In this document: one piece after another, positions 37,011 to 45,522 of the stretch
Position numbering within the stretch: position 1 is the first letter of the stretch
How the letters are laid out: each line of letters begins with the position of its first letter
Assembly: GCF_030252345.1 (NCBI RefSeq)
Contig: NZ_CP126980.1
Coordinates: forward strand, 9,619,501 to 9,683,500
Source of the DNA: Actinoplanes oblitus
GTDB taxonomy: Bacteria > Actinomycetota > Actinomycetes > Mycobacteriales > Micromonosporaceae
Length of the DNA stretch: 64,000 nucleotides
Reading direction: 5' to 3'
The notes under the pieces: generated by a model
The model's input: only the letters and a program-made list of their open reading frames with translations
Told to the model about the DNA's origin: nothing
Databases searched by the model: none
Translations under genes and position numbers: made by a program

Positions 37011-37789
37011 AGGCCGCTGCGCCGCGAGTCGGAGCCGGTGAGGTGGTCACTCTCGATCACCTCACCGGCTCCGCGCTGTCGCCGATCCGGGCACTGCCAC
37101 GCCGAATTTGCCTGGCCGACTGGATTCCCGGCGCAGTCGGTGACCAGGGCTTGTACCCGCTGTGTACCGCAGCCGTCGTGGCCGGCCTGGGCCGCTACTG
37201 GGCAAACCGGACAGCCGGCTGCTCCTTCGAGCCATCACTGCTGTTCAATTACCGCCTCTCGCGGCGCATCGCCGGAAAGCCGGATCGGAACGGTTCCACC
37301 GTACGACATGCGCTGGCGGCTTGGCTCAGCTACGGTCTCGTGCCCGAGCACCGCTGGCCGTTCACACCGGATCGCGTCGACGTTGAGCCGCCGGCGGAGG
37401 TCATGGTTGAGGGCGCGGCGCTGACCGCGGTGACTTATGGGCGTCTCGACGGTCCGGAAGTCACCGGAGAGACGTATCTGGACCAGGTGCGGCATGCTGT
37501 GGCCCGGGGTCTCCCGACGACCATCGACTTTCCGCTCGGCGCCTCGTTGCTGGAGTCGCTGCGAAGCGGCGTGTTGACTGTGCCTCCCGATGGGGAACCA
37601 GTCCTGGGACGGCACGCGGTGTTGGTTGTCGGCTACGACGATGACCGGGGTGCCCTCCGATTCCGGAACAATTGGGGAGAGAATTGGGGCGACCGCGGCT
37701 ACGGATGGATGCCCTACGCCTTCGTGCGGCGCGGGATCGCCCGGGACAGCTGGGTGGTGCTCGAGTCGCCGTGGCAACGGCCGGCCTGA
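37007..37789 (+). CDS. Papain-like cysteine protease, TvaK-like
   Basis: C1-type peptidase (260 aa) likely to remove the leader after modification. Cys53 lies in DQGLYPLCTAAV (matching the papain oxyanion Gln and Cys block), His203 in GRHAVLVVGYDDD, and Asn221 in FRNNWGENWGDRGYGW. There is no signal peptide and no pro-domain, so it should be active in the cytoplasm. The GTG start at 37007 overlaps the oxygenase stop (GTGA); the long upstream frame is a shadow. It is the last gene of the operon and is followed 10 bp later by a terminator hairpin. Confidence 0.9.
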   Translation: MKAAAPRVGAGEVVTLDHLTGSALSPIRALPRRICLADWIPGAVGDQGLYPLCTAAVVAGLGRYWANRTAGCSFEPSLLFNYRLSRRIAGKPDRNGSTVRHALAAWLSYGLVPEHRWPFTPDRVDVEPPAEVMVEGAALTAVTYGRLDGPEVTGETYLDQVRHAVARGLPTTIDFPLGASLLESLRSGVLTVPPDGEPVLGRHAVLVVGYDDDRGALRFRNNWGENWGDRGYGWMPYAFVRRGIARDSWVVLESPWQRPA

Positions 37790-37799
37790 CGGATTCGAC

Positions 37800-37832
37800 A
37801 GATCGCGGGCTGCGTATGGCAGCCCGCGATCT
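37800..37832. terminator. Bidirectional terminator ending the thioamitide operon
   Basis: AGATCGCGGGCTGC (37800-37813) pairs perfectly with GCAGCCCGCGATCT (37819-37832) over a 5-nt loop, followed by TCTGTTGTTC. It lies between the last operon gene and the convergent membrane-protein gene. Confidence 0.9.
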
Positions 37833-37840
37833 TCTGTTGT

Positions 37841-38746
37841 TCAGGACGGCGAGACCCGAAGGGCGTTGATACGCGCGGCGGCCATCGACGGCTCGTCCGC
37901 GGCGAAACGAATCGCGGTGAGGTCGCCACGGCGCGTGCCACTGACGACGACCTCGGACCCTGGTACCAGCCGAATCTCCACCGTGGTGCTGCCGAGAACC
38001 GACAGGGCCGCCACTCCGTCGTCGATCTGCACGGTCTTACGCAGACCGGCGACCGTGGCCACGCGGGCGTCGGCCACCGCCGCGATGGGTACCCGGATGT
38101 CGCCGAAGTGACCGAACCTCAGATGCGCCTGATCCGCCGTCAGATAATGCGGCTTGCGGTGGATCGCACCGAGCAGGCCTACGATCCAGAGGATGCCGTA
38201 GACGGTCAGGATCAGCAGCGCGATTCGCACCCATCGCCAGGGAACCAGCAATTCGACGACGATGATCTCGGCGACCGACAGGGCCGCCAGGATGGAGAGC
38301 ATCGGCAGTAGCCCTCGTCCGTAGCGAAACTTCTCGGCGCCGGCCGGAACAGCGTCGCGCCCGCGCAGAAGGAGCCACAAGCCCTCGAAGACACGGAATT
38401 CGTGGCTCATGAGGCGGCCGATCGGGTGCGGCAGGACGTGCTCCAGCGAGGTGCAGAAGGCGTCCATTCCGGGGAGCCCGTCCGCGCGCATCCGGCGGTA
38501 GTGCCGGACCATGACGACGGCCATGGACAGGCTGATCACGGCCAGGAGCAACTCAAGACCAAGAGCGATGATGAGCGCGCTGCGGAGTTCCAGGACGCCG
38601 GTCAGGACCAGTCCGGCCTCGACGACCACGATCGCCAGGGCAAGCCAGCGCAGGATCTGTCCGGTACCGCTTCGGCCGCGGCCCGCGGGTTTAGCGGTGG
38701 CCGGTGGTGAGGAGACGTTGCCGTCAGTTTCCGGGGAACGAGTCAA
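37841..38746 (-). CDS. Membrane protein with C-terminal PH-like domain
   Basis: A 301-residue protein with about four TM segments (near 32-50, 56-78, 146-164 and 170-192) and a soluble C-terminal third (PHYLTADQAHLRFGHFGDIR, then PIAAVADARVATV) resembling bacterial PH-like membrane proteins. The start is TTG 38746 six bases after AGGA; the open frame upstream overlaps the TetR gene. It follows the TetR gene by 32 bp on the same strand and converges on the thioamitide operon. Self-protection or export is possible from position only. Confidence 0.7.
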   Translation of the reverse strand: MTRSPETDGNVSSPPATAKPAGRGRSGTGQILRWLALAIVVVEAGLVLTGVLELRSALIIALGLELLLAVISLSMAVVMVRHYRRMRADGLPGMDAFCTSLEHVLPHPIGRLMSHEFRVFEGLWLLLRGRDAVPAGAEKFRYGRGLLPMLSILAALSVAEIIVVELLVPWRWVRIALLILTVYGILWIVGLLGAIHRKPHYLTADQAHLRFGHFGDIRVPIAAVADARVATVAGLRKTVQIDDGVAALSVLGSTTVEIRLVPGSEVVVSGTRRGDLTAIRFAADEPSMAAARINALRVSPS

Positions 38747-38778
38747 GATCTGTCCTGTTCTTTCGGGTGCCGAACTGC

Positions 38779-39423
38779 TCAAGCGACGCCGCTCAACGGG
38801 CGCGGGCCTCGCGTGCGCCGGACACTCATCGGGTGTCCACTTCCTGTGCGACATTCCGGGAAGTGAGCGAACGACTGACTCGTGAAATCGCTGCACACCT
38901 GAACAATGGCCCGATAGGGGCGTTCGCCGGAATCACGTAGCCAGTAAATAACCGCACCGATCAGTCCGCCGGTGATCCACGCAGCGGTTGCGCGGAGCCT
39001 ATCCGCGCTCTGTTGCGATAAGCAGCAGTCCGCGTTCAGCAGGCGCAGTACGACGCTGTTGAGCCGGTCATTCAACAGATCGGTGAACCACTCGCTGCGA
39101 TGGCGGATGAGCAATGCTTGATAGAGGCGCGCGTTGCGGGCGAAGTGGTCGAATATCTCGATGAGATGCTCCTCCACGACAGGCTGAGCGAGATCTCCAT
39201 CATCATCCGGGCCTGGAATCGGAAAGATCCTGTTCAAGCCGGATATAAGTGCCTCGACCAGCTCGTACTTGTCGCTGTAGTGGCGATAAAACGTGGTGCG
39301 GCCGATGCCTGCCCTGCTCGTGATGTCCACGACTGAAATCGCGTCAAACCCCACCTGATGGCTGAGTTCGATGAGCGCGCGATGAATCTGTCGTCGTGTG
39401 CGCTTGATGCGCTTATCCTCCAT
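38779..39423 (-). CDS. TetR-family transcriptional regulator
   Basis: A 214-residue repressor-type regulator. The N-terminal helix-turn-helix is canonical: RTRRQIHRALIELSHQVGF, then DITSRAGIGRTTFYRHYSDK. The C-terminal ligand domain has a cluster of Cys and His residues (NADCCLSQQS) and ends with a low-complexity tail. It is the nearest regulator to the thioamitide operon and is cotranscribed with the membrane protein at 37841. It may control that gene, the operon, or both. The ATG at 39423 follows GGGGG. Confidence 0.88.
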   Translation of the reverse strand: MEDKRIKRTRRQIHRALIELSHQVGFDAISVVDITSRAGIGRTTFYRHYSDKYELVEALISGLNRIFPIPGPDDDGDLAQPVVEEHLIEIFDHFARNARLYQALLIRHRSEWFTDLLNDRLNSVVLRLLNADCCLSQQSADRLRATAAWITGGLIGAVIYWLRDSGERPYRAIVQVCSDFTSQSFAHFPECRTGSGHPMSVRRTRGPRPLSGVA

Positions 39424-39448
39424 TGTTGCCCCCGCATGACTTGCAACA
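39424..39448. promoter_or_regulatory. Inverted repeat abutting the TetR start
   Basis: TGTTGC (39424-39429) and GCAACA (39443-39448) form a perfect 6-bp inverted repeat with a 13-bp spacer, touching the TetR start codon. It is a candidate autoregulatory operator. Confidence 0.35.
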
Positions 39449-39477
39449 GTGTCGGTAAATCTAGAACGGTGTTATGC

Positions 39478-39516
39478 AAAGTCCCGGCCTCATAAGTTGC
39501 TGAGCCGGGACTCTTT
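39478..39516. terminator. Terminator-like hairpin upstream of TetR gene
   Basis: AAAGTCCCGGCCTCA (39478-39492) pairs with TGAGCCGGGACTCTTT (39501-39516) with small bulges, and the A/T-rich arm ends give a U-run on either strand. On the minus strand it begins directly after the stop codon of the small frame at 39515-39589. Confidence 0.65.
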
Positions 39517-39589
39517 AGCCGACGTAGGAGTTGAGCACAACCGGTTGCATTCCGGGCCCGCCGTATCGATGACTGTTTCCTTCCTCCAC
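39515..39589 (-). CDS. Possible 24-residue peptide gene
   Basis: GTG at 39589 lies 5 nt after GGAG and opens a frame ending GMQPVVLNSYVG, followed at once by the hairpin at 39478-39516. A TTATAAAT box (about 39599-39606) sits immediately upstream, so a transcript would start almost at the GTG. It could be a leader peptide, a tiny peptide gene, or a short RNA with no coding role. I recognise no family. Another 35-residue minus-strand frame from ATG 39599 overlaps it. Evidence is limited to signals and spacing. Confidence 0.25.
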   Translation of the reverse strand: MEEGNSHRYGGPGMQPVVLNSYVG

Positions 39590-39774
39590 GTGGGCTCCAT
39601 TTATAACAGACGTTCCTGCCCGCTGTCGGCAGAAAGGGAACACATGGTGTTGATGTGACTCGCGCCCATGTTCGGCGCATTACGATCAGTAATCCCTTAA
39701 CTGGCATTTCGGGCATATGACTGTGGCTGCCTACTTGACGTATTCACTGGTGATCCAAGTCACGATCGGCTCTG

Positions 39775-40072
39775 ACCGTGCTGGCCAGGCTCAACCAAGT
39801 CACGCACGGCTGGGCCAACTACTTCCGGCACGCCGTCGCCAAGCACACCTTCCACACCCTGGACCGGTTCACCTGGCACGGCTGATCACGATGCTCATGC
39901 ATCGGCACCGCGGAGCTGGAAGGCTGTCCGCAAGCAGTTCACCACGCCGACCGGCAGGTGGCTGCCCATCACCGCGGACGGGACCGCGCACCAGTCGATC
40001 GCAGCCACCCCGGTGACCCACTACCGGCAACGCACGTTCCCCAACCCCTGGCCCGCACCCGACAACGCCTGA
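39775..40072 (+). pseudogene. Group II intron reverse transcriptase/maturase remnant (C-terminus)
   Basis: The plus strand reads TVLARLNQVTHGWANYFRHA and KHTFHTLDRFTWHG, then, after a frameshift, MHRHRSWKAVRKQFTTPTGR, WLPITADGT and RTFPNPWPAPDNA with a stop at 40072. This is the X/En end of a bacterial group II intron maturase (W-x-NYFRH and TFxxLDxFTW are diagnostic). Everything upstream of about 100 residues is missing, so it is not functional. Confidence 0.8.
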
Positions 40073-40088
40073 CGACAGCGACCGTGGA

Positions 40089-40185
40089 GAGCCCGTTGCG
40101 CGGAGACGCGCACGGCGGGTTCGGCGAGCGGCCTGGAGAAACGGACCAGCGGCAACGCAACACCGCGCTCCAGGCCGACTCAACT
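40089..40185 (+). ncRNA. Group II intron domains V-VI and 3' end (remnant)
   Basis: Directly after the maturase stop, GAGCCCGTTGCGCG, a GAGA tetraloop and CGCGCACGGCGGGTTC (40089-40122) form a domain V hairpin. A second hairpin (GCGGCCTGGAG pairing with CTCCAGGCCG, about 40129-40178) fits domain VI. The intron should end near 40185. The 5' domains are absent, so it cannot splice. Confidence 0.75.
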
Positions 40186-40235
40186 AGCGCGACTGAGCCG
40201 GCGGCGGCACCAGGGTGCCGCCGCCGAGGGGCAGG

Positions 40236-40545
40236 TCAGTAGCCGACGCCGGAGCTCGTCTCGGGGTCCTGGTTCGCGAGGCGTTCCTGGCGGGTGAGGT
40301 CTTCGAGCCGCTGGCGGAAGACCGGAAGCCGTAGACGTTTTTGTCGGATCGGTCCGCAGGGTGAAGTCTCGCCGGAGCGCTGCGGTCTTGATCCTGAGGC
40401 CGTCGTGGGCGGCGGAATTGTCGAGGCTGCTCTCGATCTCGAGGAGACGGCTGTCGGCGATCGCGGGTTGCGCCGTCGCGGTAGTCGTCGAGGAAGCTGC
40501 GGACGATGCGGCCCATCCGCTTCTCGCCCCAACGTTGGGTTTCGC
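40236..40545 (-). pseudogene. Broken helical protein gene beside integrase 1
   Basis: The minus strand gives DSRLLEIESSLDNSAAHDGL and KTAALRRDFTLRTDPTK, then in another frame FRQRLEDLTRQERLANQDPE and TSSGVGY with a stop at 40236. One frameshift joins them into a short, helix-rich, charged protein, a type often found next to actinomycete integrases. The family is not recognised. Confidence 0.45.
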
Positions 40546-40556
40546 CAATCGCGGCG

Positions 40557-41411
40557 TACCGGCGCCCGCACGCCCAGGTCTGGACCGACGGCCCCGTCGA
40601 GCACTGGGAACTCACCGGCGAGCACCCGGCGGTCGCGGTGTGAACCGCCACGCAGCTCTCCACCTTCCTGGAGACCAACGTCGAGGACTCGCTGTTCGCG
40701 TTCTGGTGGCTCGCCGCACTGCGCGGACTGCGCCGCGGCGAGCTGTGCGGGCTGCGGTGGGCGGCCGTCGACCTCGATCGCGGGCTGTTGTTCGTCGAAC
40801 GTCAGCGCACCACGGCCGGCTACACCGCGGTCGAGGGCGAGCCCAAGACCGCCGCCGGCCACCGAGTCGTCGCCTTGGACAAGCACACCGTCGCGGTCCT
40901 GCGGGCGCACCGCAGCCGCCAACTCGCCCAGCGCGACAAACGGCACGGCAACAACCAGGTCTGGGTGAACTCCGGCTACGTCTTCACCCGCAAGGACGGC
41001 GAACCGATCAATCCCAGCTACGCCACCACCAGATTCCGCAAACTCACCACCCGCGCCGGCCTACCACCGGTCCGCTTACACGACCTCCGCCACGGCGCCG
41101 CCTCCCTCGCCCACGAAGCCGGCGCGGACCTGAAAACCCTGCAAGATCTACTCGGGCACTCCAGCATCGTCGTCACCGCCGACACCTACACCACCGTGCT
41201 GCCCGACTCCCAGCGCCGCTGCGCCGACGCGACCGCAGCGCTGGTCCTCGCGGCGGCACGGCACACCCGCAGACGCATCAAGGAGAAGGCCGCGAAGAAC
41301 CGGCCCGCGGGGCGCGCCGAAAAAGAAACACCTTCGGAAAAACGGCACCCGACCAAGAAGCGAAGCCGCAGGTCACGCAGCCGTCGCCACCCGCTCTGTC
41401 ACGGAAAGTGA
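40557..41411 (+). pseudogene. Tyrosine integrase remnant, copy 1
   Basis: The C-terminal two thirds of a tyrosine recombinase. The catalytic set is all readable: Arg in GLRRGELCGL, LHDLRHGAASL (HxxR), LLGHSS (His) and TYTTVLP (Tyr). The N-terminal third is missing, and an in-frame TGA at 40641-40643 interrupts WELTGEHPAVAV and the next segment. From 40557 to 41560 the DNA matches 44568-45569 at roughly 90 percent by eye. It ends 100 bp before the att-like copy at 41511, the classic integrase-att arrangement. Confidence 0.85.
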
Positions 41412-41510
41412 TGACACCCATGTGCCACCCACACGCCACCCAACCTCTACAAAGGCCGGACAACGAGAAAGGCCCGAACCACCTTCCCGCAGCCCAGGCC
41501 CTTTTCGATC

Positions 41511-41560
41511 AAGTGCGCCCGAAGGGACTCGAACCCCTAACCTTCTGATCCGTAGTCAGA
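41511..41560. repeat. att-like copy of the 3' part of tRNA-Arg
   Basis: These 50 bases match 45520-45569: the 3' end of tRNA-Arg(ACG) through the T arm to the anticodon stem, plus 3 flanking bases. After CCGTAGTCAGA the sequence diverges, so no complete tRNA can form. It is best read as the attachment site shared by two tandem elements (attR of the left one, attL of the right one). Confidence 0.85.
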
Positions 41561-41649
41561 CGACTGGTGGTCACTAGTACGCTCCGTAACCACTCGGGTG
41601 CTGAGCAGCCCAAAGGCGTTCTCGCAGTTCAGAGATGCTTTACGGACCG

Positions 41650-41771
41650 GCAGGTCAGGGCCGAGTGCATGATTCCGGCCAGCCACTGATCGATCGGCAC
41701 CGCTCAAACGTGCTGATTCAGTCGCGCCCGTACTGAAACGGTCGCCGACATCCGATCACCCACGGATCACC
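41650..41771. repeat. 122-bp perfect direct repeat, copy B
   Basis: Identical to 28472-28593, including the last 40 bases of the phosphotransferase reading frame, which have no gene context here. Diverged similarity continues to about 41895 and includes a frameshifted C-terminal stub on the minus strand (FDAVRSANWLSRADL, ending VPGGFYRV). Copy B is therefore a displaced fragment. The 41561-41649 stretch before it shows nothing I can name. Confidence 0.95.
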
Positions 41772-42013
41772 ACGCGACGCCATCACACTCTGTAGAACCC
41801 GCCTGGAACGTCGCTGTTCAGGTCAGCCCGGGAGAGCCAATTCGCAGAGCGGACAGCGTCAAACGCGACCGCCGAGGCGCCATGCGATCACCGACGGATC
41901 CCTACGGGGTCACTCTTCAGGAAGCGGCGACACGGCGGCGCCCGCCGGAGGCAGGGTGGACTGTCATTGATCCTGTATTCCTGGCTCAGTGGCTGGAGCG
42001 CGGCCTCGTTAGC

Positions 42014-42541
42014 ATGACCCGCGTGAGTAAACCGACCGCGGCCGATGGATTCTTTCCGGTTGAGGCCCTGGTCTCCCGGCTCAGCGCCACCTTCTCCTTC
42101 GAACCCTCCGGTACGCGTGCTGGGGCGCACGCCGTACAGGAGGGCAGTGGTGTTTACGGTGTATTGGCAGGCGCCGATCGGGTCGGCGACGAACCGCGTC
42201 TGCTCATTGACTTCAACCAGGGACGCCCTTTGCTGACTGCGCACGGACAGCAGGTGGGTGAGCGCCACGGCGACATCGTGCGATTGTGGGGGCAGGACTA
42301 TCACCTCCGCAGCCCGCGATACCGCTCATGGCTACGACTGAGGGTGCGAGTCGAGGTGACCGTTGCCGAGCGCCCCGTTCTCCGAGCCTATGAGCAGTCT
42401 GATCCTGGCCGCACCGTCCGCACCCTGCGAGCCGAGAGCGACCCTGCACTCGACCCTATGGTCGCGCTCGCCCTGCTCCTGCTGGTGACACGACCCGACA
42501 AGATGGGCGTTCTCGGCGAGCTCTTCAAGAACGCGGAGTAA
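42014..42541 (+). CDS. Hypothetical protein (175 aa)
   Basis: An uninterrupted frame with good coding character: FFPVEALVSRLSATFSFEPS, ADRVGDEPRLLIDFNQGRPL, IVRLWGQDYHLRSPRYRSWL, ending in a helical stretch MVALALLLLVTRPDKMGVLG. Alternating short strands followed by one C-terminal hydrophobic helix recall LURP-one-like folds, but I would not assign it. The start is uncertain: ATG 42014 or GTG 42023, both without a clear ribosome site; the frame is open to 41882, inside the repeat. Confidence 0.6.
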   Translation: MTRVSKPTAADGFFPVEALVSRLSATFSFEPSGTRAGAHAVQEGSGVYGVLAGADRVGDEPRLLIDFNQGRPLLTAHGQQVGERHGDIVRLWGQDYHLRSPRYRSWLRLRVRVEVTVAERPVLRAYEQSDPGRTVRTLRAESDPALDPMVALALLLLVTRPDKMGVLGELFKNAE

Positions 42542-42714
42542 CGCGCGGATTGCGGCAGATGAGATGACATGCATCGGCCGGTTGTGGCCGGTGGGTTGAG
42601 TCGAGGTGTACGCCGTTCGGGGCATTGACCTTCACGGGTGTGGAGGGCCTCCTCAGCTCAGACGCAGGTTTCTGCGTTGGACATCGAGGGTCACGGAGCT
42701 TGAGGAGGTCCCGA
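42542..42714 (+). other. IS110 left-end region, candidate bridge RNA locus
   Basis: Non-coding DNA just before the IS110 transposase with two small hairpins: GGCCGGTTGTGGCC-type near 42575-42592, and ACGCAG/CTGCGT at about 42662-42678. In IS110-group elements the left non-coding end encodes the bridge RNA that pairs with donor and target DNA. The element is decayed, so the RNA may be too. Confidence 0.35.
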
Positions 42715-43809
42715 ATGTCGATCGTAGGCGGCTTGGACATCCATCGGAAGCAGCTGACATTCGACTGGGTCGACAAGTAGAACGGGAGATGGGAACGTGG
42801 CCGGATCACGCCGGCCGACCGGGAGCACCTGGCCGGCTGGCTGACCCGGTTCGACCCGGCCACCGCAGGGCCGGTGGCGTTCGCGATGGAGGGCTGCATC
42901 GGCTGGCGCTACATCGCCGAAGAAATGGCCAAGGCGGGTGTGATCGCGCATCTGGCTGAGCCGGCCGACACGTCCGCGCTGCGTCGCCCGAAACGGCGGG
43001 CCAAGACCGACAAGGCCGACCCGAAACTGCTACGGGAGCTGCTCGCCGCGGGCCGGCTGCCGCAGTGCTACATCCCGCCCGCGCAGGCTCTGGAATATCG
43101 GGCGATGCTGGAGCTCTACCAGGACCTGCGCACCCAGCACACCGGCTGGGGACAGCGGATCCAGGCGGTCTGCTTCCACCAAGGCATTACCGCGCCCGGG
43201 CAGGCAGGCATCATCCGCGGTGACCGGGCCCGGCTGCGCGCGATCGTCGACGACCAGCTGTCGATCTCCGGACGGCTGCGGGTCAACACCGCCCTGGCGG
43301 TCATGGATGTCCTCGCCGATCACCTCGACCGGCTCCGTCGCCGGCTGCTGTCCAGTGCCCGCGGGTTGAAGGGCGCCCGGGCCTTGATGCACGACATCTA
43401 CGGCGTCGGCCCACTCAGCTCGCTCGCGTTGTGCGCCCGGCTCGGCGGCGCCGACCGATTCTCGTCCTCGCGCAAAGCGGTCCGGTTCGTCGGCCTAGAC
43501 ATCACCGTGCATTCCTCCGACGGCAAACGCAGCCCCGGCCGGCTCTCCCGCCAGGGCCCTGAGGTGCTGCGCTGGCTGCTGTTCGAAGCCGCGAAGACCT
43601 CGGCCCGTGCCTGCGCACCCGGCTACGACTACTACACCCAGGTCAAAAACCGTTACGACGCGAACCGCCCACCATCGCCCGCTAAACGATCACGGGACCG
43701 GCTCGGCGAGGACCGGCCAGCCCGACATCGCGATGACGGGCACCAACCGCGGCCAGCTCCCTCGGCTTACTGTCAGACCGCACCACCACCGTCCCCACCC
43801 GGGCGGTGA
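42715..43809 (+). mobile_element. IS110-family transposase, interrupted
   Basis: From ATG 42715, behind GAGGAGG, the frame reads MSIVGGLDIHRKQLTFDWVD and then stops at TAG 42778-42780. It continues in the same frame with GRITPADREHLAGWLTRFDP and MEGCIGWRYIAEEMAKAG. The DEDD RuvC-like domain (GGLDIH, AKTDKADPKLL) and the transposase_20 domain (YGVGPLSSLALCARLGG, RKAVRFVGLDITVHSSDGKR) are recognisable. The C-terminus after AAKTSARACAPGYDYYTQVK runs into atypical Pro/Arg-rich sequence, suggesting a second lesion. The stop makes it a pseudogene unless TAG is read through. The 280 bp after it hold no supported gene. Confidence 0.85.
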
Positions 43810-44089
43810 CCGCGGACGGCCCAGTGAGAATGAGCGGCCGCACCCAGCAAGAGGGCCACCCGATCAATCATCATGTCGCGGACACGACCACACCCGTCCG
43901 ACGGCCATAGGTAAGTCTGGCTGCCACCTTGCCACCACCCGCACCGCACGCGAGCGAAAGCACCCAGCCATCGGAGCCGCCTCACCAGGAGAAACTCCGA
44001 CCGTCACCACTCGCTGAGCGCCAACAGCGAGACGGTGCCCTACGGCCCGCATCACCTAAACAGCACAAAATCCCAATGGACAACCAGGA

Positions 44090-45421
44090 ATGGAGCAGAA
44101 CTGTCCGAGGCTGCCCGAGCGCGGCCACGGTACGTGGTACTTCCAGTGCTTCGCACCCGACCTGTTCGGCCGCTCTGAGAGAGTCCGCTGGGACGGATTC
44201 GTCTCCCAGGCCGCGTGGGAGGACTGCCTGGCCGACAGCGCCGCCGGCGCGCCGGCGACGGATGGACCGTCGAACGCTGGCTGCGGCACTGGCTCGACAC
44301 CCGCACCCGGATCCGGCCCACGACCCGGCTGCACTACACCCGCGACGTCGAGCTCGTTCTCATCCCCTACCTCGGCCACTACCGGCTCAGCGACTTCGAC
44401 GGCCCGCTGCTGCGCGCGGTGTTCGCCGAGATCGCCCAGACCACCAACGCCAAGGGCCTGCCCAGCAGTCGCCGTCTGCGCTCAAGCACCTGCGCACCAC
44501 GCTGAACCTCGCCGTACGCGAGGAGCTGATCGACAGCAACCCGGCCCGGCACATCGAGATCGCCGGCTACCGGCGCCCGCACGCCCAGGTCTGGACCGAC
44601 GGCCCCGTCGAGCACTGGGAACTCACCGGCGAGCACCCGGCGGTCGCGGTATCGACCGCCGCGCAGCTCTCCACCTTCCTGGAGACCAACGTCGAGGACT
44701 CGCTGTTCGCGTTCTGGTGGCTCGCCGCACTGCGCGGACTGCGCCGCGGCGAGCTCGGCAGCCTCACGCGGGCGGCCGTCGACCTCGACCGCGGGCTGCT
44801 GTTCGTCGAACGCCAGCGCACCACGGCCGGCTACACCGTGGTCGAAGGCGAACCCAAAACCGCCGCCGGCCGCCGGGCCGTCGCCCTGGATAAGCACACC
44901 GTGGCGGTCCTGCGGACACACCGCAGCCGCCAACTCGCCCACCGCGACAAACGGCACGACAACAACCAGGTATGCGTCAACTCCGGCTACCTCTTCACCC
45001 GCAAAGACGGCGAACCGATCAACCCCAGCTACGCCACCACCAGATTCTGCGAACTCACCACCCGCGCCGGCCTACCACCGGTCCGCTTGCACGACCTCCG
45101 GCACGGCGCCGCTTCCCTCGCCCACGAGGCCGGCGCGGACCTCAAGACGCTCCAAGATCCGCTTGGGCACTCCAGCATCGTGGTTCCGCCGACACCTACA
45201 CCAGCGTGCTGCCCGATTCGCAGCGCCGCTGCGCCGACGCGACAGCAGCCCTGGTCCTCGCCGCGGCACGGCACACCAGGAAGCGGATCAAGCACAAAGC
45301 GGCGAAGAACCGTCCCCCGAGCCGCGACGAAAAACAAACCACCCCAGCGGATAAGCCGAACCAGAAGAACCACAATCCCAGGTCACGGGTCCGCAAGCAC
45401 CTGCGCCGTCACGGAAGGTGA
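44090..45421 (+). pseudogene. Tyrosine integrase, copy 2, with three frameshifts
   Basis: Nearly full-length integrase spread over several frames. Frame one from ATG 44090: CPRLPERGHGTWYFQCFAPD. A second frame from about 44250: WTVERWLRHWLDTRTRIRPT. A third from about 44462: SALKHLRTTLNLAVREELID through LHDLRHGAASL and LGHSSIVV. A last frame after about 45183: DTYTSVLPDSQRRCADATAA. The final shift separates the catalytic Tyr from the rest, so no active enzyme can be made. It ends 100 bp before the intact tRNA-Arg, the presumed attachment target. Confidence 0.87.
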
Positions 45422-45477
45422 CGACACCCAAGTGCCACCCACACGCCACCCAACCTCTACAAAGGCCGGACAACGAG

Positions 45478-45515
45478 AAAGGCCCGGACCGCGTTTCCGC
45501 AGCCCAGGCCCTTTT
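45478..45515. terminator. Terminator-like hairpin between integrase 2 and tRNA-Arg
   Basis: AAAGGCC (45478-45484) pairs with GGCCCTTT (45507-45514) with one bulge, followed by a short T-run. The same structure occurs after integrase 1 at about 41468-41505. Confidence 0.5.
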
Positions 45516-45522
45516 CTGAAAG

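Larger units (their letters stand above)
22339..41560. mobile_element. Putative integrative element 1 carrying the thioamitide operon
   Basis: This is a hypothesis. The left limit is the 20-nt tRNA-Arg-derived repeat at 22339-22358; the right limit is the longer copy at 41511-41560. A tyrosine integrase remnant (40557-41411) sits next to the right att copy, the usual place. Inside lie the sigma-factor modules, deacetylase, phosphotransferase, the thioamitide operon and a group II intron remnant. I see no replication, transfer or excision genes, so any element is decayed and fixed. The weak point is the short left repeat. Confidence 0.35.
40557..41560. repeat. 1-kb direct repeat (integrase plus att), partner at 44568-45569
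   Basis: The two blocks share the integrase C-terminus, a following hairpin with a T-run (copy at 45478-45515) and the 3' part of the tRNA-Arg gene. Offset is about 4.01 kb. Small differences include the frameshift in copy 2 and the stop in copy 1. It marks tandem elements of one family at one tRNA. Confidence 0.85.

Noticed and set aside
29181..39423. Second RiPP precursor in the thioamitide operon
   Set aside because: Genes are tightly overlapped and no other short frame with a leader/core pattern and ribosome site occurs within the operon.
41511..41595. Apparent second tRNA-Arg
   Set aside because: Only the 3' part to the anticodon stem is present; the 5' half diverges and no acceptor stem can form.
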